Shown here: one piece after another, positions 39,145 through 51,440 of the stretch
Numbering within the stretch: the stretch's first letter is position 1
Layout: each line of letters opens with the position of its first letter
Assembly (NCBI GenBank): GCA_009741485.1
Contig: CM019214.1
Location: 55,539,771 to 55,603,770, forward strand
Direction: 5' to 3'
DNA: 64,000 bases
From: Malurus cyaneus samueli
Lineage: Eukaryota > Chordata > Aves > Passeriformes > Maluridae
Notes under the pieces: generated by a model
Database searches by the model: none
Seen by the model: the letters and a program-made list of their open reading frames with translations, nothing else
What the model was told of the DNA's origin: nothing
Position numbers and translations under genes: made by a program

Positions 39145-39987
39145 AGCCAGCCTCTGTTCCTTACACCCTTCCTTGGAAGTGTATATTGTTTCTTATATTT
39201 TTATTGCATCATATTCCACTTTGGTGGATTTGCATATTATTTCTTAACAGACTTTCTGTTTTATATGCCTTAATTAAAATCTGAATTCTTACTGGTATCA
39301 TAAATTCTAATTGTCATTAGGAAGTTTCAGATATGGGTATAATGGGCACATATTAAGTTCAGTTTCCTTCTAAAAGAAGTAGATACAACATTTGGTTTAT
39401 TATTTTATTTTATAAACATGCAGAACTATAGTTTCCTTTTTGTTTCATGTATTTCTATGTTGTCCAACAAGTATGGATTTCAGTATCAAAAATATCTCAG
39501 GTTTCTGAGCGCAGAAAATTTAGTTTGAACTGACTTTGTTCTCTTTTTCTTCTCAACCTTATCATCTATATTGATCACACACTGTCCTTTCTTTTTCCTT
39601 CCAGTCTTTGTATCCCAGTTCATCATATTTACCTTGGCACTAATCACTACTAACCCATAGTTTGCTGGGATTGTAAATATTTTTGTTTGCTTTAAAATAC
39701 CTTTCCACCCTTCTTTTATATAAATTGTACTAATCTGTATTGACATCCCAGTTATAAGAATCTTCTCACCAGGTTTCATTTATGTCTACAAGATCACAAC
39801 CACCATCATTTAGCAATCGTTTTTTTTAGTTTTCTTTTCTTGTCTCTCATTCTTCTAGAATTGTGTAAAGGAACTCTAATACAGATGTCTTTTGATTCTT
39901 CTAGTTTAATTCTTTTGGCAAATGCATCTTCTGATTTATTACTGTGACACTAAAAGTTCCAAAAGCCCAACAGAAATAAAAAAAAAA

Positions 39988-40014
39988 TATCTGTCATAAA
40001 TTTTATGACAGATA
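39988..40014. repeat. Near-perfect 27-bp palindrome
   Basis: tatctgtcataaa and tttatgacagata are exact reverse complements with a single T between them: 13-bp arms. A partial third copy, atatctgacataa, follows at 40015-40027. Confidence 0.92.
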
Positions 40015-40121
40015 ATATCTGACATAATAAAATATACAGTTATGTAATGCACAAAAAAACTCTCAAAAAACTTCTTGCTTTAGGATTTAATCAGGTGCTA
40101 GCTACCTCTTTCTAGAAATAA

Positions 40122-40151
40122 AATTTGTTTCACATGGAAGTGAAACAAATT
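40122..40151. repeat. Perfect 12-bp stem hairpin
   Basis: aatttgtttcac, loop atggaa, gtgaaacaaatt: perfect 12-bp stem. Confidence 0.92.
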
Positions 40152-41849
40152 CCCTACCTATTAGGGAATATAAAATTCACTATTGCTTCTAAAAAGATTT
40201 GTGGATTAGAAGCTGTGGGAGTACCTTGGCACTTTTGAAACCAAGGTCCATTTGGGTACCTAAGAACGCACCTATTTTTAGGGATTTTCACCTAAAGTCT
40301 AAGAAGTTCAGTTCTGAAGTTATGCAGTAAAAATGACAACATTGTAGGCTATGTTGTGATGTGTAAGTAAGAGAAATTTGACACTGGATTTTTTTTTCCT
40401 CTCAGAAATATTTTTGATAGCATTGTTGATGCCTCATGTGCAAGATTTAGCATCTAACAGTAAAAGGTGGGAAAAAATGAGCAAGATGGAAACTCAAATT
40501 CTGCATTAATAAGAGTTACTCCAGAACAACATCAAAATTGATCCTACTCAGTGGTAAGGATTAAGTTCTTGTTTCCTTATATTCACTTTTTGTTTACTTA
40601 CAAGTTTGGTTTGTTTTCTCAGACACAGTATGACTAATTCATTCAAATGTGACTCCACAAAATATCAGAATTATGTCTATATCTTGACTATCTGTGTCAT
40701 TTTTTCTTCCACATGAGTAAATTATTTTTCATATTTAGAGATTTTAATCATTGCAGTTTTTTTTTTCTTCTTACTGTGGGTGCCATTTATGTCAAAAGTG
40801 GATTTTAGCTGATAGTTGTGGTTAGTTTCATAGTTAATACATAGTAGTCATTCAAACAAGCAAAAATCTTTGTCTGTAGAAGTGATTTCATTTACATTCT
40901 TTATCAGAGCCCCTTCATTTACAGACAAAAGTGTCAGAGATAACAGTAAAATACTTTTAGTACATACCTAGGCTTATTTTTTGAGTGTTTGGACATTTCT
41001 GCATTAATCCTAACTGCCTGACATTATTCAGAACCATAGTTTTCAGTCTTACATGGATTTGAACGAGTAAATTATTGGAGTTCCATGTTTATACAAAAAG
41101 ATTATATGTTCTACACAGAAAAAAAAATTATGTTTTGTACAGAAAGAGTATCCATCTTGCACTTCCATTATAAGGTACCTACTAGACTGTCTTGCACATC
41201 CTTCTACTGAATAGACAGTGGTATGTGAGCATTCACCATCCTGTATTAGATTGAAATCAGTGCTACTCTTCATTCTCCCAATATTGTATCCATCACTCAC
41301 CCCTAAACATAGACAAAAGAACAAATCTTAAGCATAATCTAAGTATACTCTATGTATAAAAAAATAGTGAACAGGTATGATAAACAAGCATGACAGAATT
41401 TTGCAAGTCATATATAAATCCAAACTGTGAAAAACCAGGATAACTCAGGCAAAATTCTTGACTGAGCACAGGAAGATGTTATGGTAGCTAAGCTGCTAAT
41501 TTTTTTAGCTTTAGATCATTACCAAAGGTGAAAGGTGATAGAACAAATGAAATGCATTTAGAAGTGGGTAGGTGAAAATGGTAAGTGAAATAAATACAGA
41601 GGGCACATAACGATGATGACATTTCTGTAGTACTTAAGCAAAGACAAAGTTTCAAACTATGTGTCTACCACTCTGAATGCACAGATATCCATACAGACAT
41701 ACTTGCCTACCTCCTCACTTGGATGAATCCTGCTGATAAATTACCAAATGCAAATTGACTCCTAGAGAAGCAAATTACTAAGGTTAATGCCTCCCTGGGG
41801 CCCAGGTTTAAGATATCAATAAGAAATTTCCTAGACTGGTTTGGCTTTC

Positions 41850-42240
41850 ACACTATTTCCCATTATTGCTCTTCCACATGGGTGGTGATGAAGTTGCAGT
41901 GTGTAGTCCAAGGGCAATCAAAAGAGACTTTAGTGTCTTGGGATGGTTGGTAAGGGAATATGGATTCTTCCCTCTATCCTTCCAGTTGCAAGTAGTGACA
42001 TATGAAGAAGCAGAACTCAGTCTGTTAATGACTCCATGGCTGGTGTCACCCACTCAGTTTTGGTTTTTTTCAGTAATGGGGTGGTACTAGGCCTGCTGAC
42101 ATCTGACATCTGATTTCTCAGAGGGAAAAGAGGTTCTTTGACAGAGCTTTAAACTAAACTTGAAGTGGCAAGGGGATAATATCAGTCTCGCCAGTGGCAG
42201 ACACAAATTGAGACATTGACACAAATGGCGCTGCTTTCTT
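41850..42240 (+). mobile_element. Probable CR1 LINE 5' region fragment
   Basis: A less AT-rich block with wording I associate with the sequence upstream of CR1 ORF2: 'ggctggtgtcacccactcag', a ttttggtttttttcagtaatgggg segment, 'ggtggtactaggcctgctg', 'tttctcagagggaaaagagg' with ttctttgac, then 'agctttaaactaaacttgaa' with gtggcaaggggataat and cagtctcgccagtggcag. It has no coding frame of interest. The assignment rests on memory of CR1-like 5' consensus text and is weaker than the other CR1 calls. Confidence 0.45.
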
Positions 42241-42697
42241 TTGTTACACTTACACTAAGATATCTGACATACAGATATCTTATCTTAATGTTTACAACAC
42301 AGTAAGCTTTTTCATTGTTTGTTTATTTCTCTGTTAAGGAATCTGTTAAATAATTTGAATTTTTTTTGTTTACCCATCATACACAGTGAAGTCCACATTC
42401 TGTGTGTTTTCAGTGCTGGAAATAAGAGAAATAAGGTGATCCTCTATCTTGTGGTGTGTGTATGTTCACCAGGTTTCTATAGATTGCAAAAGGCTGACAT
42501 TTGCCTTGCTCCAGTTATCAATACTTGAATTGGTTTCAGCATTTATTCCCCACTATTTTGCAGGTGATGATAATAGAGATGATTACCCCAATCTCATGAT
42601 ATCGCAACTATTATAACTATTATTGACAGGAAAAAGAAAATGAATTTGAGTGTTTCTGGAAATAAAATAAATAAATATATAAATATAACACCCCCCC

Positions 42698-42730
<33 letters not shown>

Positions 42731-44749
42731 CCCCAAGAAACAGCAGCTAACTATTGACTGTTTTAGGTATCACTTTTTATCCCTCTGTAGGAATCTACAA
42801 TCTGACAGATGTGAAAGAATAACCTCTTTCTCTGAGATAAACATTTTTCAGGGTTTTTTTTTTGGGTTTTTTTTTCTGACATTCAGCATTCTCATCTTGG
42901 ATAGTCTGTGCTTGATTAATTTTGCAATTGTTCTTAAGATCATAACCTTTAATCTAATCTGCATTTTGCTCTGCTGAGTTCAACTCATATGGGAAGAACT
43001 CAAGCATTGAAAATAACACATTTTCATAAAACACTTAAATTTTTCCATCACCAAGAACTCTGCATCACTTTTTACAAATAATTCTGATCAGATCTAACTA
43101 AAAAAGTATTAAAAAATTAACTTCTTCTGCCAAGAAAGCAAATAATATGATAAAAGCACTAACTAGAGAGTGTTAATATATGTTGTAATAGAAAGTATAG
43201 CAAGAGAGATTGTAATAGCACTGAGATTCCAATATATTTAAATAATCCATATTTAAATGAATATTCCTGAGTCTGCTCCTATGCAGCTGGAGGTGCAAAA
43301 CTCACCTAAAGACATTCCTTTAGGTGAGGAAGAGAGGCACGGTCCATCAACTGATTCTGAACAGGGTTGAACAGGGAGGTTTTCTGCCTTCAGTCCTTTC
43401 TGCCCTGAAGCACCACTTTTATTCTGTAGATTTTGGTCTGTTCCAATGTGATTGAGCAATCACATGTTATACGTGGGGTTTAGTGACTTCGGTCATACAT
43501 GAATTTCACATCCCATGCTCTTCTTCATTTGTATCCTACGGGCTTGTGTAAGTTGATTCTCTGAATATGTCCTAGTTATAGAAAGTGTAAGTCAGTTCTC
43601 CATTATCAATCCCCTATAGAGATGTTCATTCCAATCTCTCAGAAATTTGACAGCAATTTTTCTTCTATGCTTTATTAACATAAAAAAGAAATGCTGGTTC
43701 TATTTAAAATTTAATTCTATTTTGAATTCAGGAAAAAAATAGAGGGAAAAAGAGTTAATGTGAGGTGGTTACAGAAGAGAAAGGAAGATTACCTGTAAAA
43801 CCCCACAGATTTAAGTGAACACAGTCCTGACATGAAACATTGCAGGAAGTACAGGTTCCAGATGATGACAGAGAAGAGATATGACGCACAGACAGTTGAC
43901 TATTGACATGATTTGTCACAGAGATAATGGGGGAAGTTATTTTAATTGTTTACTTTCAGTTCAGGAAACTCAGTTTTCAAATCTTTCTTCTCATGGATTA
44001 TCATCTTTCAGAAGATGTTCCAACCCTTCATAGTCTTGGTATTTTTAATGGTAGACTGTGCCTTGAGTTTTCATTCCCAGCAATATCCCTAATTCAAGGT
44101 AAAGCACAGATCAAGTTCCCAAATAACACTGAGATGGATAAAGTCATTAAAATATTTTAGTAACATGCTTTATCATTTTAGGCCATCCAGAGTCCTTATG
44201 GGCTTTTATAATTGTTCATGCACACTTTGGGCTTCCATTAGTTAAGGAAGAGAATAAACTGTTTGGATGTTATAAACGAGCAGTGGAAGGTAATACAGAG
44301 AACATTATTTTAATATTGCTTTACATTTTTTTTAAAGCAAGTAAGCATCACACTTAGCTTTGTAAATGCTTATGTATTCTACATAGCCACTAGTTAAAAT
44401 AGGAAATATGATACCTTTTTCCTGTAGAAAGTAATAGCACAAGTACATCACATTTTGTAAGCTGTCATGCTACCTAATCCATGAAAGTAAATAACTGCTC
44501 ACATTTATCCATGTTATTTATGCACTGAAGCAACTTGGAATCTCATTCAGCTTTCTTTACCCCAAAGCACTATTTGTGAGTCAGTGTTCTTTAGCACGAG
44601 ATGTCAGAATTAAAGATTACAATCCTCTTTTGAGTATTTTCTAAACTTTTTTTTTTTTTCAACTGAAGGATGGAGGGAGAACATGTTGCTTCATGTACTC
44701 TCATTTAGGTGTTTGCACATTTTAATCTTTAATAGAATTTAATAGTTTA
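42241..44749. other. Unassigned AT-rich non-coding DNA
   Basis: No gene recognised. It contains the C8A30 run at 42691 with an AAAT-rich leader, and a T-rich stretch near 42852-42877. A moderately GC-richer patch at about 43260-43470 carries a 68-codon minus frame with no known domain. Confidence 0.5.
42660..42728 (+). repeat. AAAT-rich, C8 and A30 simple repeat
   Basis: AAAT/AAAAT units and ataaatataaca, then eight C at 42691-42698 and thirty A at 42699-42728. Confidence 0.93.
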
Positions 44750-44892
44750 ATGGGTTAGGGGCAACATTGGCTGCAGTGAGCATAAGAGAGTGCAATTCAG
44801 AATGCTGAGAGGAGGGATCAGGGCAAACAGCAAGATCATAACCCTGTATTTCAAGAGAAAAGTTTTTCCAGTTCAGAGATTAATTTGCAAGT
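44750..44892 (+). mobile_element. CR1 LINE internal fragment (ORF2, between endonuclease and RT)
   Basis: Sense CR1 wording: 'ggctgcagtgagcataagag' with agtgcaattcagaatgctgagagg, then 'gcaaacagcaagatcataac' with cctgtatttcaagagaaaag and a gttcagagattaatttgc tail. This corresponds to the ORF2 stretch following the endonuclease domain, normally reading like CSDHE...F-L...F...ANFxLFRDL. Similarity ends near 44892. Confidence 0.68.
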
Positions 44893-45757
44893 ATTACAGA
44901 GCAACAAGGGTTGGCTGCCCAACAAGGGAAGTCCAGTCAGAAGCATTGTGAGATTAAAAGGCAGATGCAAGAAGTGACCTCACCAAGGAGGACCCAGGAT
45001 GGGGATGGCATATAAGGGTAAGGATAAAAGCCATGGAGAGAAGTCAAAGTCAACAATAGTTTAGTGGTCACTCAACCAGATCGTAGTTCTGCGTGATCAA
45101 TTCACGACTGATTGGAGCCATTGCGGATGGGCATATTCTGAGTTTGAACAGAAAAAAAACCCTTTTCTTAGAACAATGGTTTGTGGTTTCTGAATACAAC
45201 CCTAACGTTAGAGATTGCAAAACACATAAAATGATCTAGTAGTGAAGGTGAGATTTTATCTCAAAATTAACAAGGACACAGATAAGAGAACACTTTCTCG
45301 TGATTATTTTCAGATTATTTTGTGATGACAGTGTGTTGTAAGCAAGAGTTTCAGTCTGATGCAGGGAAAAAGTACTTTATATGCTAGAGCTATAAGCCAT
45401 GTCACTTTGGATGAAGGGTGCAGGTTTTTGTCTTCCCCAGCCACTGGTGACAATTCATTCAGTCTTTACCCTCAAGTCTGGATCCTACTCGTAGCTGTGA
45501 ATGCTTCAAACTGCTTGTTTACTGACAGGGTGCTGAAGGATGCTGAAATAATTGAAATGAACTTTGCTTTTTGGATCAACTGCTAAGGAGGCCAGATGAC
45601 ATGAAAGTGACACTTTGGATGCAGAGAAACCTTCTTTGAATACATATTAGAAGCCAGTATTGCTTATATAAGTGTAAGCATGGTGTAGATTTTCTTGTAG
45701 GACAGTAATGAAAGAATAGCAGCGTTATTTCAAAATCAGGTATCTTTTGTATGTATA

Positions 45758-45790
45758 TTTGTTTGTTTGTTTGCTTGTTTGTTTGTTTGC
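45758..45790 (+). repeat. (GTTT)n microsatellite
   Basis: About eight GTTT units with a single GCTT interruption. Confidence 0.92.
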
Positions 45791-46147
45791 TTTATCAGCT
45801 CTGCTGTGTTGTTTCCCCCCAAAATTGTGAAATTCTAATGTTTATCATGCACTAAATGTTCTCCTAGGAGAAACGAAAAACAAACAAAATTATATTTTAT
45901 GTTTTAATATGAGTTTGCTAATATATGCCTCTAGTTTACAGCTATATCAAGATTTGGCATTAAACTGTTCAATATTTCTTAAAATACTGAAATAAAGCTG
46001 GGGGGTTTTGTTTGGTTTTGTTTGTTTGTCAGTTAAAAGCAAAAGCTGATATGCAGAAAGGAGAATGAGAGAATTATACCAAATAGCAGCTATTCCTGCT
46101 ATATTATTATTTTCCTTTAAAAAGACAGATCTTTTCCTTGTAAAAAC

Positions 46148-46172
46148 AAAAAAAAAAAAAAAAAAAAAAAAA
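46148..46172. repeat. Poly(A) run, 25 bp
   Basis: Uninterrupted A25, followed by A-rich gcaaaagaaaaag. Confidence 0.93.
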
Positions 46173-46506
46173 GCAAAAGAAAAAGACAAAATACATTGTC
46201 TATTACACACTAACCTGATTACTTTGTAGGCACAAGAGGCTTCTGCTGTGGCTATTGGATCTACAGAAATATTACGATAAATATGACAGAAAAAAGTTCT
46301 ACAAAGAACATTCTGACTATCCTTAAACCATATCATAAGCCCAAATTCAGCTTCGTTTCTAAAGTATTTAAACTTCCAAGGTCAGCTTTGTTCTTCGGTA
46401 AGTACAGGATCATGGCAAGGGAGAAAGTCTGATCCCATGAATACTTCCCAAAGTGCTTTATTCATTCATTTATTTTATTTTCAACAGAAGTACATGTAGA
46501 GATATT

Positions 46507-46566
46507 AAAAAAAAAAAAAAAAAAAAAAAACAAACCCAAAAAAAAAAAAACCCAAAAAAAACCAAA
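46507..46566. repeat. Poly(A) with CCC interruptions
   Basis: A24, then caaaccc, A13, ccc, A8 and ccaaac: about 60 bp of low complexity. Confidence 0.93.
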
Positions 46567-48688
46567 CAAGCTTTGAGGACTGAGTGTTCAAGTGTAGCAA
46601 TCAATTGAGATTCCAACATCAAAAAGGACAGTTTATGGTCTTATAGGCCCAAAAATAGGATATCATTGACCAACATGAAATGTGTCATTGAAAAAATCAT
46701 ATTCAAAGTAATTACTCTAACTACTACTTAGAGACAATTGAAAAAAAGCTATTTCAACTTCCTCCTGTTCTTAATTGCCCCTAGTCCAAGTTTAAAAGCA
46801 GAAATATCCAAATTAAATGGAGACTATTGCCTCTTATAGTTGCCTCCTGTTAAGCTTTAGCAGAACATATCAAGTAGCAGTCCATATAACACACCTTGTT
46901 CACCAAAGATTTCCAGATGAGTTAATAACAGACAATAAGCCACAATTAATGACAATTTTTTGACTTTTTGACAATTACATACATTGCTCAAACATATAAT
47001 CTTTTGCAAAGAACAGAAAAGAGTTTTGCAATAAGATTTAGAGGCTTGTAGCTGGATAGAAGCTTTTCAAATATGTTAGTTTCACACTGCTGTTTTCAGA
47101 TAAGCTCTTTACCTATACCTAAGAGATAAAGACAATAATCTCATGGCTAATAAATGCCATGTTTTGCATTACATATACTTAAAGTGAAATTAGTGTACCC
47201 AGACATTTTATTCCAGGAAAATTAAATTAATCATTTTGTATGATTAGAACCCTAAAAAGACTGTGTCTCAAAAGACAGAATGATTTTTAAAAGGAGTTTC
47301 ATGGTATCCTGTCAAGGTAAGTATATGTATTCTTAAATATACATAAATGTCATACATCAAAGCCAGACTTCAAGGAAATTCATAACAGAGAAACAGAAAA
47401 ATTCCATGTTGAGTAAAGCTCTCCAAGAGTGACCAAATTATTCAATACTTATATGTCTCTAATTTCATGGATAGTTTACATCCATCTTTTATTATTGCCT
47501 GGATTATGTGAAAGTACTGAGTTTCTTCAGAGAAATCAAATTCTACTTCTATATTGCTCATAAATTCTCATCGATTACTGATGACTGATTATTATTATTC
47601 ATGCCTCAAACTAGTATTTTACTTCCAGTGTGTGTTTGACAAGACTTCTGCATCTGTCCTGGGAAATAAAGGTTTCAGAGATTTGTGTTCAATAGATTCT
47701 CTGAGTGGAGGATTGTGTCTTTTAGCACAATAGCTGAGAATTTGCAGTGCAAATAGCAAATAATATCTGTCTTAACAGGATGTCTGCACACATTTTAAAT
47801 TTGCAGGGGAAATGATCAACTGATTTAGTTACGTGATTCTCAGTACTTTACAGATCATGTTATTACCAATATCTGGCCAATACTCATGTAGCACATATAC
47901 CTAAAGAGTTGAAAAGAGTATTTAGAAATATCAGACACATTTGCAATAGAAATTGACACTGAAAATACAACATACATTCATACTCCCATTGTGGACTTTA
48001 ATGCATGTGGATTTAAAATGAGAAGAAGTTGGAGAAGGTATTTTCAGTTTAATGGTCCATTCTGCGGACAAGCCCTAATTTTCTAGAATAACAGTACTGC
48101 AAAAAAATAAATCATCAGGGACAAGAGCTGCCTGGTACTGTAATTTAATCATTCTCCAAAAAACATTGGCCCTAACTTTTCTCAGGCCAAGCGTGTGTTC
48201 TTAGTAGGTGGGCTCCATAAAGTGGCAGACATGCTGGTTTTGGGACATTTATCAGTTTTGATGAGGCTAGTAATTTCTGATTTGAATAGATCAATGTTAA
48301 TTTAATCATGCATATTTACATGAAATTTACAAATATTAGCCAAACTATTTTAGCTACAATAGAAAGAAAAATGCATATGTATAAAATTGTATACAATTGA
48401 AAGTAATACATTTAGATAGTTCAAAGGGACTACTTGAAAAGGTTAAAATTCACAGTATCAGGTTTGTCAATAGTATAAATAAATTTTCTCTTATGCAAAA
48501 TTTATTTTGAGGAACTAACATAAATATTACAAAATAAGCATGTATAAGATACAGATATTACTTTTCACCTATAAAAAACTCAGTGAACATCTAATATCTA
48601 GAGTGTTACTGCCTCCCTTCAAATGATTCTTCTTTGAGCTCTTTTGTTGGTTTGGGTTTGGATTTTTTTTTTGTTTGGTTGCTTGGTT

Positions 48689-49280
48689 GGAGGGAAGGGA
48701 AGGGAAGGGAAGGGAAGGGAAGGGAAGGGAGGGAAGGGAAGGGAAGGGAAGGGAAGGGAAGGGAAGGGAAGGGAAGGGAAGGGAGGAAGGGAAAAGAGAA
48801 GAAAAGAGAAGGAAAGAGAAGAGAAGAGAAGAGAAAAAGAAAAGAAAAGAAAAGAAAAGAAAAGAAAAGAAAAGAAAAGAAAAGAAAAGAAAAGAAAAGA
48901 AAAGAAAAGAAAAGGAAGGAAAGAAAGGAAAGGAAAGGAAAGGAAAGGAAAGGAAAGGAAAGAAGGAAAGGAAAGGAGGAAAGGAAGGAAAGGAAAGGAA
49001 AGGAAAAGGAAGGAAAGGAGGAAAGAAAGGAAAAGAAGAGAAAGAAAGAAGAGAAGAGAAAGAGAGAAGAAAAGAGAAAAGAAAAGAAAAGAAAAGAAAA
49101 GAAAAGAAAAGAAAAGAAAAGAAAGAAAGAAAAGAAAAGAAAAGAAAAGAAAAGAAAGAAAAGAAAAGAAAAAGAGAAAAAAAGGAAAAGAAAAAAAAAA
49201 AAAAAAAGAAAAAGAAACAGAAAAGAAAAGAAAAGAAAAGAAAAGAAAAGAAAAGAAAAGAAAGAAAAGAGAAAAGGAGA
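48689..49280 (+). repeat. 592-bp polypurine tract: (GGGAA)n, (AAAAG)n and (GGAAA)n
   Basis: The plus strand is all A or G from 48689 to 49217 (529 bases), has one C at 49218, and is again all purine to 49280. Domains in order: GGGAA units (about 48691-48790), mixed AAGAG (to about 48838), AAAAG units (to about 48912), GGAAA units with GGA interruptions (to about 49025), mixed AAAGAG (to about 49075), and AAAAG units to the end, with an A-run near 49191-49207. Long frames in all three plus frames (Lys/Glu/Arg/Gly) and on the minus strand (Phe/Leu/Ser) are by-products of the missing stop codons, not genes. Confidence 0.98.
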
Positions 49281-50883
49281 TCATTATTACAGGGAATAAA
49301 AAGACTGAGTATGAACCAAAGTACAGAATCTTCTTAGGCACCTTGTCTCATTGAAATAGCAGCTTGAATTAGTGGGCTATTTACACAGCCTGAACATCAT
49401 TTGGGCTGCTATGTTTATATCAGTACCAGCTTGTACCACAATTGGCTGCTTCTTGGCACATAATTTCATTATTTTATTATGAGCAAAAGCTGAAAATGTC
49501 CAGAATGTTATTAAAACTTGAATCAACATTTCTGTGATATTCTTTTTTCTAATAAGGCAGCAGCAGCTCTAGACAGTGCATTGGTGTAATTGTTTGGGGT
49601 ATTACCTGTCATTTTCTAAGTTCTATTTCAGTGACTGTTTATATCAGGCTGGCATTTGATACAGAGGGCCAGCAGTGACATTTTAAGGAGAAGAGCTTGA
49701 ATATCATATCCTTGGAGTTCAGAATTTTATTTTCTATCCAGGAGTTTCCAACACTGACATTTTTCTCCTAGACTTCAATTGCTTTTTGAAGAGACAATCT
49801 AAAACATATTTTTTTCTACATACCACTGAATATTAAAGTGCTAAAACCACCCTATTTCAAGAAATATGGGTCTCATTCTACTGCACCTAGTTTGCCAAGA
49901 TAAACAAAATAATATAATTCTTCAATTGAAAAAGAAATATAAACTCAGCATTAAATAACAAATCTTTTATTGCTCTACATCTGTCCTATGCAGTTTATAC
50001 TGATGGTAATGATCCAGGTGGTATTCAGTGCTGCCTTATTAAATCTCTAATGGCTTTTCTAAATTTATTAATTTAGTAGCACAGATGAAATATTAAAAAA
50101 TCTCAGCAAAAACAGGTGTAGAGAAACTCTAATCATTTCCCTGAGTTCAATATAGCTCATACAGTATTTACCACTGCTCAGAGACACTGTATTTTCTATC
50201 TACAAACTCTTAAGGGAATGGTAAAGTAGAGATAGGTAAATGAGGAACACTTAATCCCAGTGGGGATGAAATGTTCATCCCATAAGGGAGTTACTACAGA
50301 TTCAAAAGAAAATATTTCATTTTCAGTGGACATAATACTCAACTATTTGATAGGACAGCTGAGCCAGGAAGTGTAGCATGACTCCTAGAAGCTCGATATT
50401 GTCTGTTCTGTGCCATAACTAGCTTTTTGGCTATGTCTTTAGGGATATTTTCAACGTGAAATTCAATGTTACAATAACAAAGAGCATATGAAAATTCTCA
50501 GTATGTATTGCTCAACTCCAATGCTAGGTAGGAGAATATATCTGAAGGTATATTTTGATTCTTGTCCTGTCATGGTAGTATTTCCAGTGCACTCAGAAGA
50601 TGTTTTTCAAATAGAAAATAACCTGATGTGTTTGCTTTCATGGGACATTTTGGTTGTTGTAGTCCACAGAATAGAGAGAGCAAGGACATGAACAGTTTAA
50701 AGTATGTGTGGTGGAGCGTTCACGTCCTCTATTCTGTGCTTGAAACTTCCTTAGAGAGAGTGTGTCTCTTCTCAGTCTTTATTGGTGTGGTCCAAAGAGT
50801 AATGGAGTCTAAAAACACGCCGTAACCCAAGCTTTACTGAGGCAGTAAGAAAGATTAACAATAACATTCCCGTACAGTAACGC
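49281..50883. other. Unassigned AT-rich non-coding DNA
   Basis: No gene or interspersed repeat recognised; open frames are below 70 codons. Confidence 0.5.
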
Positions 50884-51162
50884 AATCATGGAATCATAGA
50901 ATGGTTTTGTTTGGAAGAAGACCTTGAAAGACCATCTAATTCCAATCCCCCTGCCATGGACAGGGACATTTTCAATTAGACCAGCTTGGTCACAGCCCCA
51001 TCCAAACTGGTTTTGAACACCTCCAGGGATGAGACATCCATAAATTCCTTGGTAAACCTGTTCCGATATCTGGCCACCTTCACAGTAAAAGTTTTCCTCT
51101 AACAACTAATCTAAATCTACTCAGCTTCAGTTTGATTTCACCCATTCTCCCTCTTCCTGTCA

Positions 51163-51233
51163 CTATAAATATATAAATTATAATAATATTTTATATTTAT
51201 AATAAATATATGTATTTATAAAAACATTATAAA
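51163..51233. repeat. AT-rich repeat inside CR1
   Basis: Only A and T apart from a few G/C: TATAAATA, TAATAATA and TTATAA units. It sits where CR1 normally has a short stretch after the 'cctgtcacta' phrase, so it is an expansion or replacement within the element. Confidence 0.85.
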
Positions 51234-51440
51234 TAGTTTTGTCACATCATTTCTGTAAGTTCCTTTCAGGTACTGGAAGACTGAAATCCAAAGCCTTCTC
51301 TTTTTCAGGCTGAACAATCCCAGTTCTCCCAGCCTTTTCTCACAGGACAGGTATTCCATCCCTCTGATCAACTCAGTGTCCCTCCTCTGGACTCGCTCCA
51401 GCAGGTCCTTCCAGTGCTGGGCCCCCAGAGTGGGATGCAG
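51225..51440 (-). pseudogene. Decayed CR1 ORF2 C-terminal region
   Basis: A minus frame reads HWKDLLERVQRRDTELIRGM, EYLSCEKRLGELGLFSLKKR and RLW, then FQYLKGTYRNDVTKLF. This is the CR1 ORF2 stretch of LLERVQRRATKxI, LxYExRLxELGLFSLEKRRL and YLKGxYxxD, C-terminal to the reverse transcriptase. The frame then runs into the AT-rich insertion and stops. Confidence 0.92.

Larger units (their letters stand above)
34966..41849. other. Unassigned AT-rich non-coding DNA
   Basis: The longest unassigned stretch, 6.9 kb. No exon, RNA gene or interspersed repeat was recognised. It contains T- and A-runs (36902, 37690), a TTTTG repeat (38619) and a cluster of small perfect hairpins (39102-40247). The 97-codon frame at 39486-39779 (minus) has no recognised domain. 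Confidence 0.5.
44893..48688. other. Unassigned non-coding DNA with several A/T simple repeats
   Basis: The first 370 bases are less AT-rich and of unknown origin (see findings). The rest is AT-rich with GTTT (45758), poly(A) (46148) and A/CCC (46507) repeats. No exon or RNA gene recognised. Confidence 0.5.

Noticed and set aside
41866..42090. 74-codon plus frame
   Set aside because: It lies in the probable CR1 5' fragment and has no recognisable protein similarity.
48619..49354. Overlapping frames of 220-240 codons on both strands
   Set aside because: They translate the polypurine repeat (Lys/Glu/Arg/Gly on one strand, Phe/Leu/Ser on the other). The length comes from the absence of stop codons in AG-only DNA.
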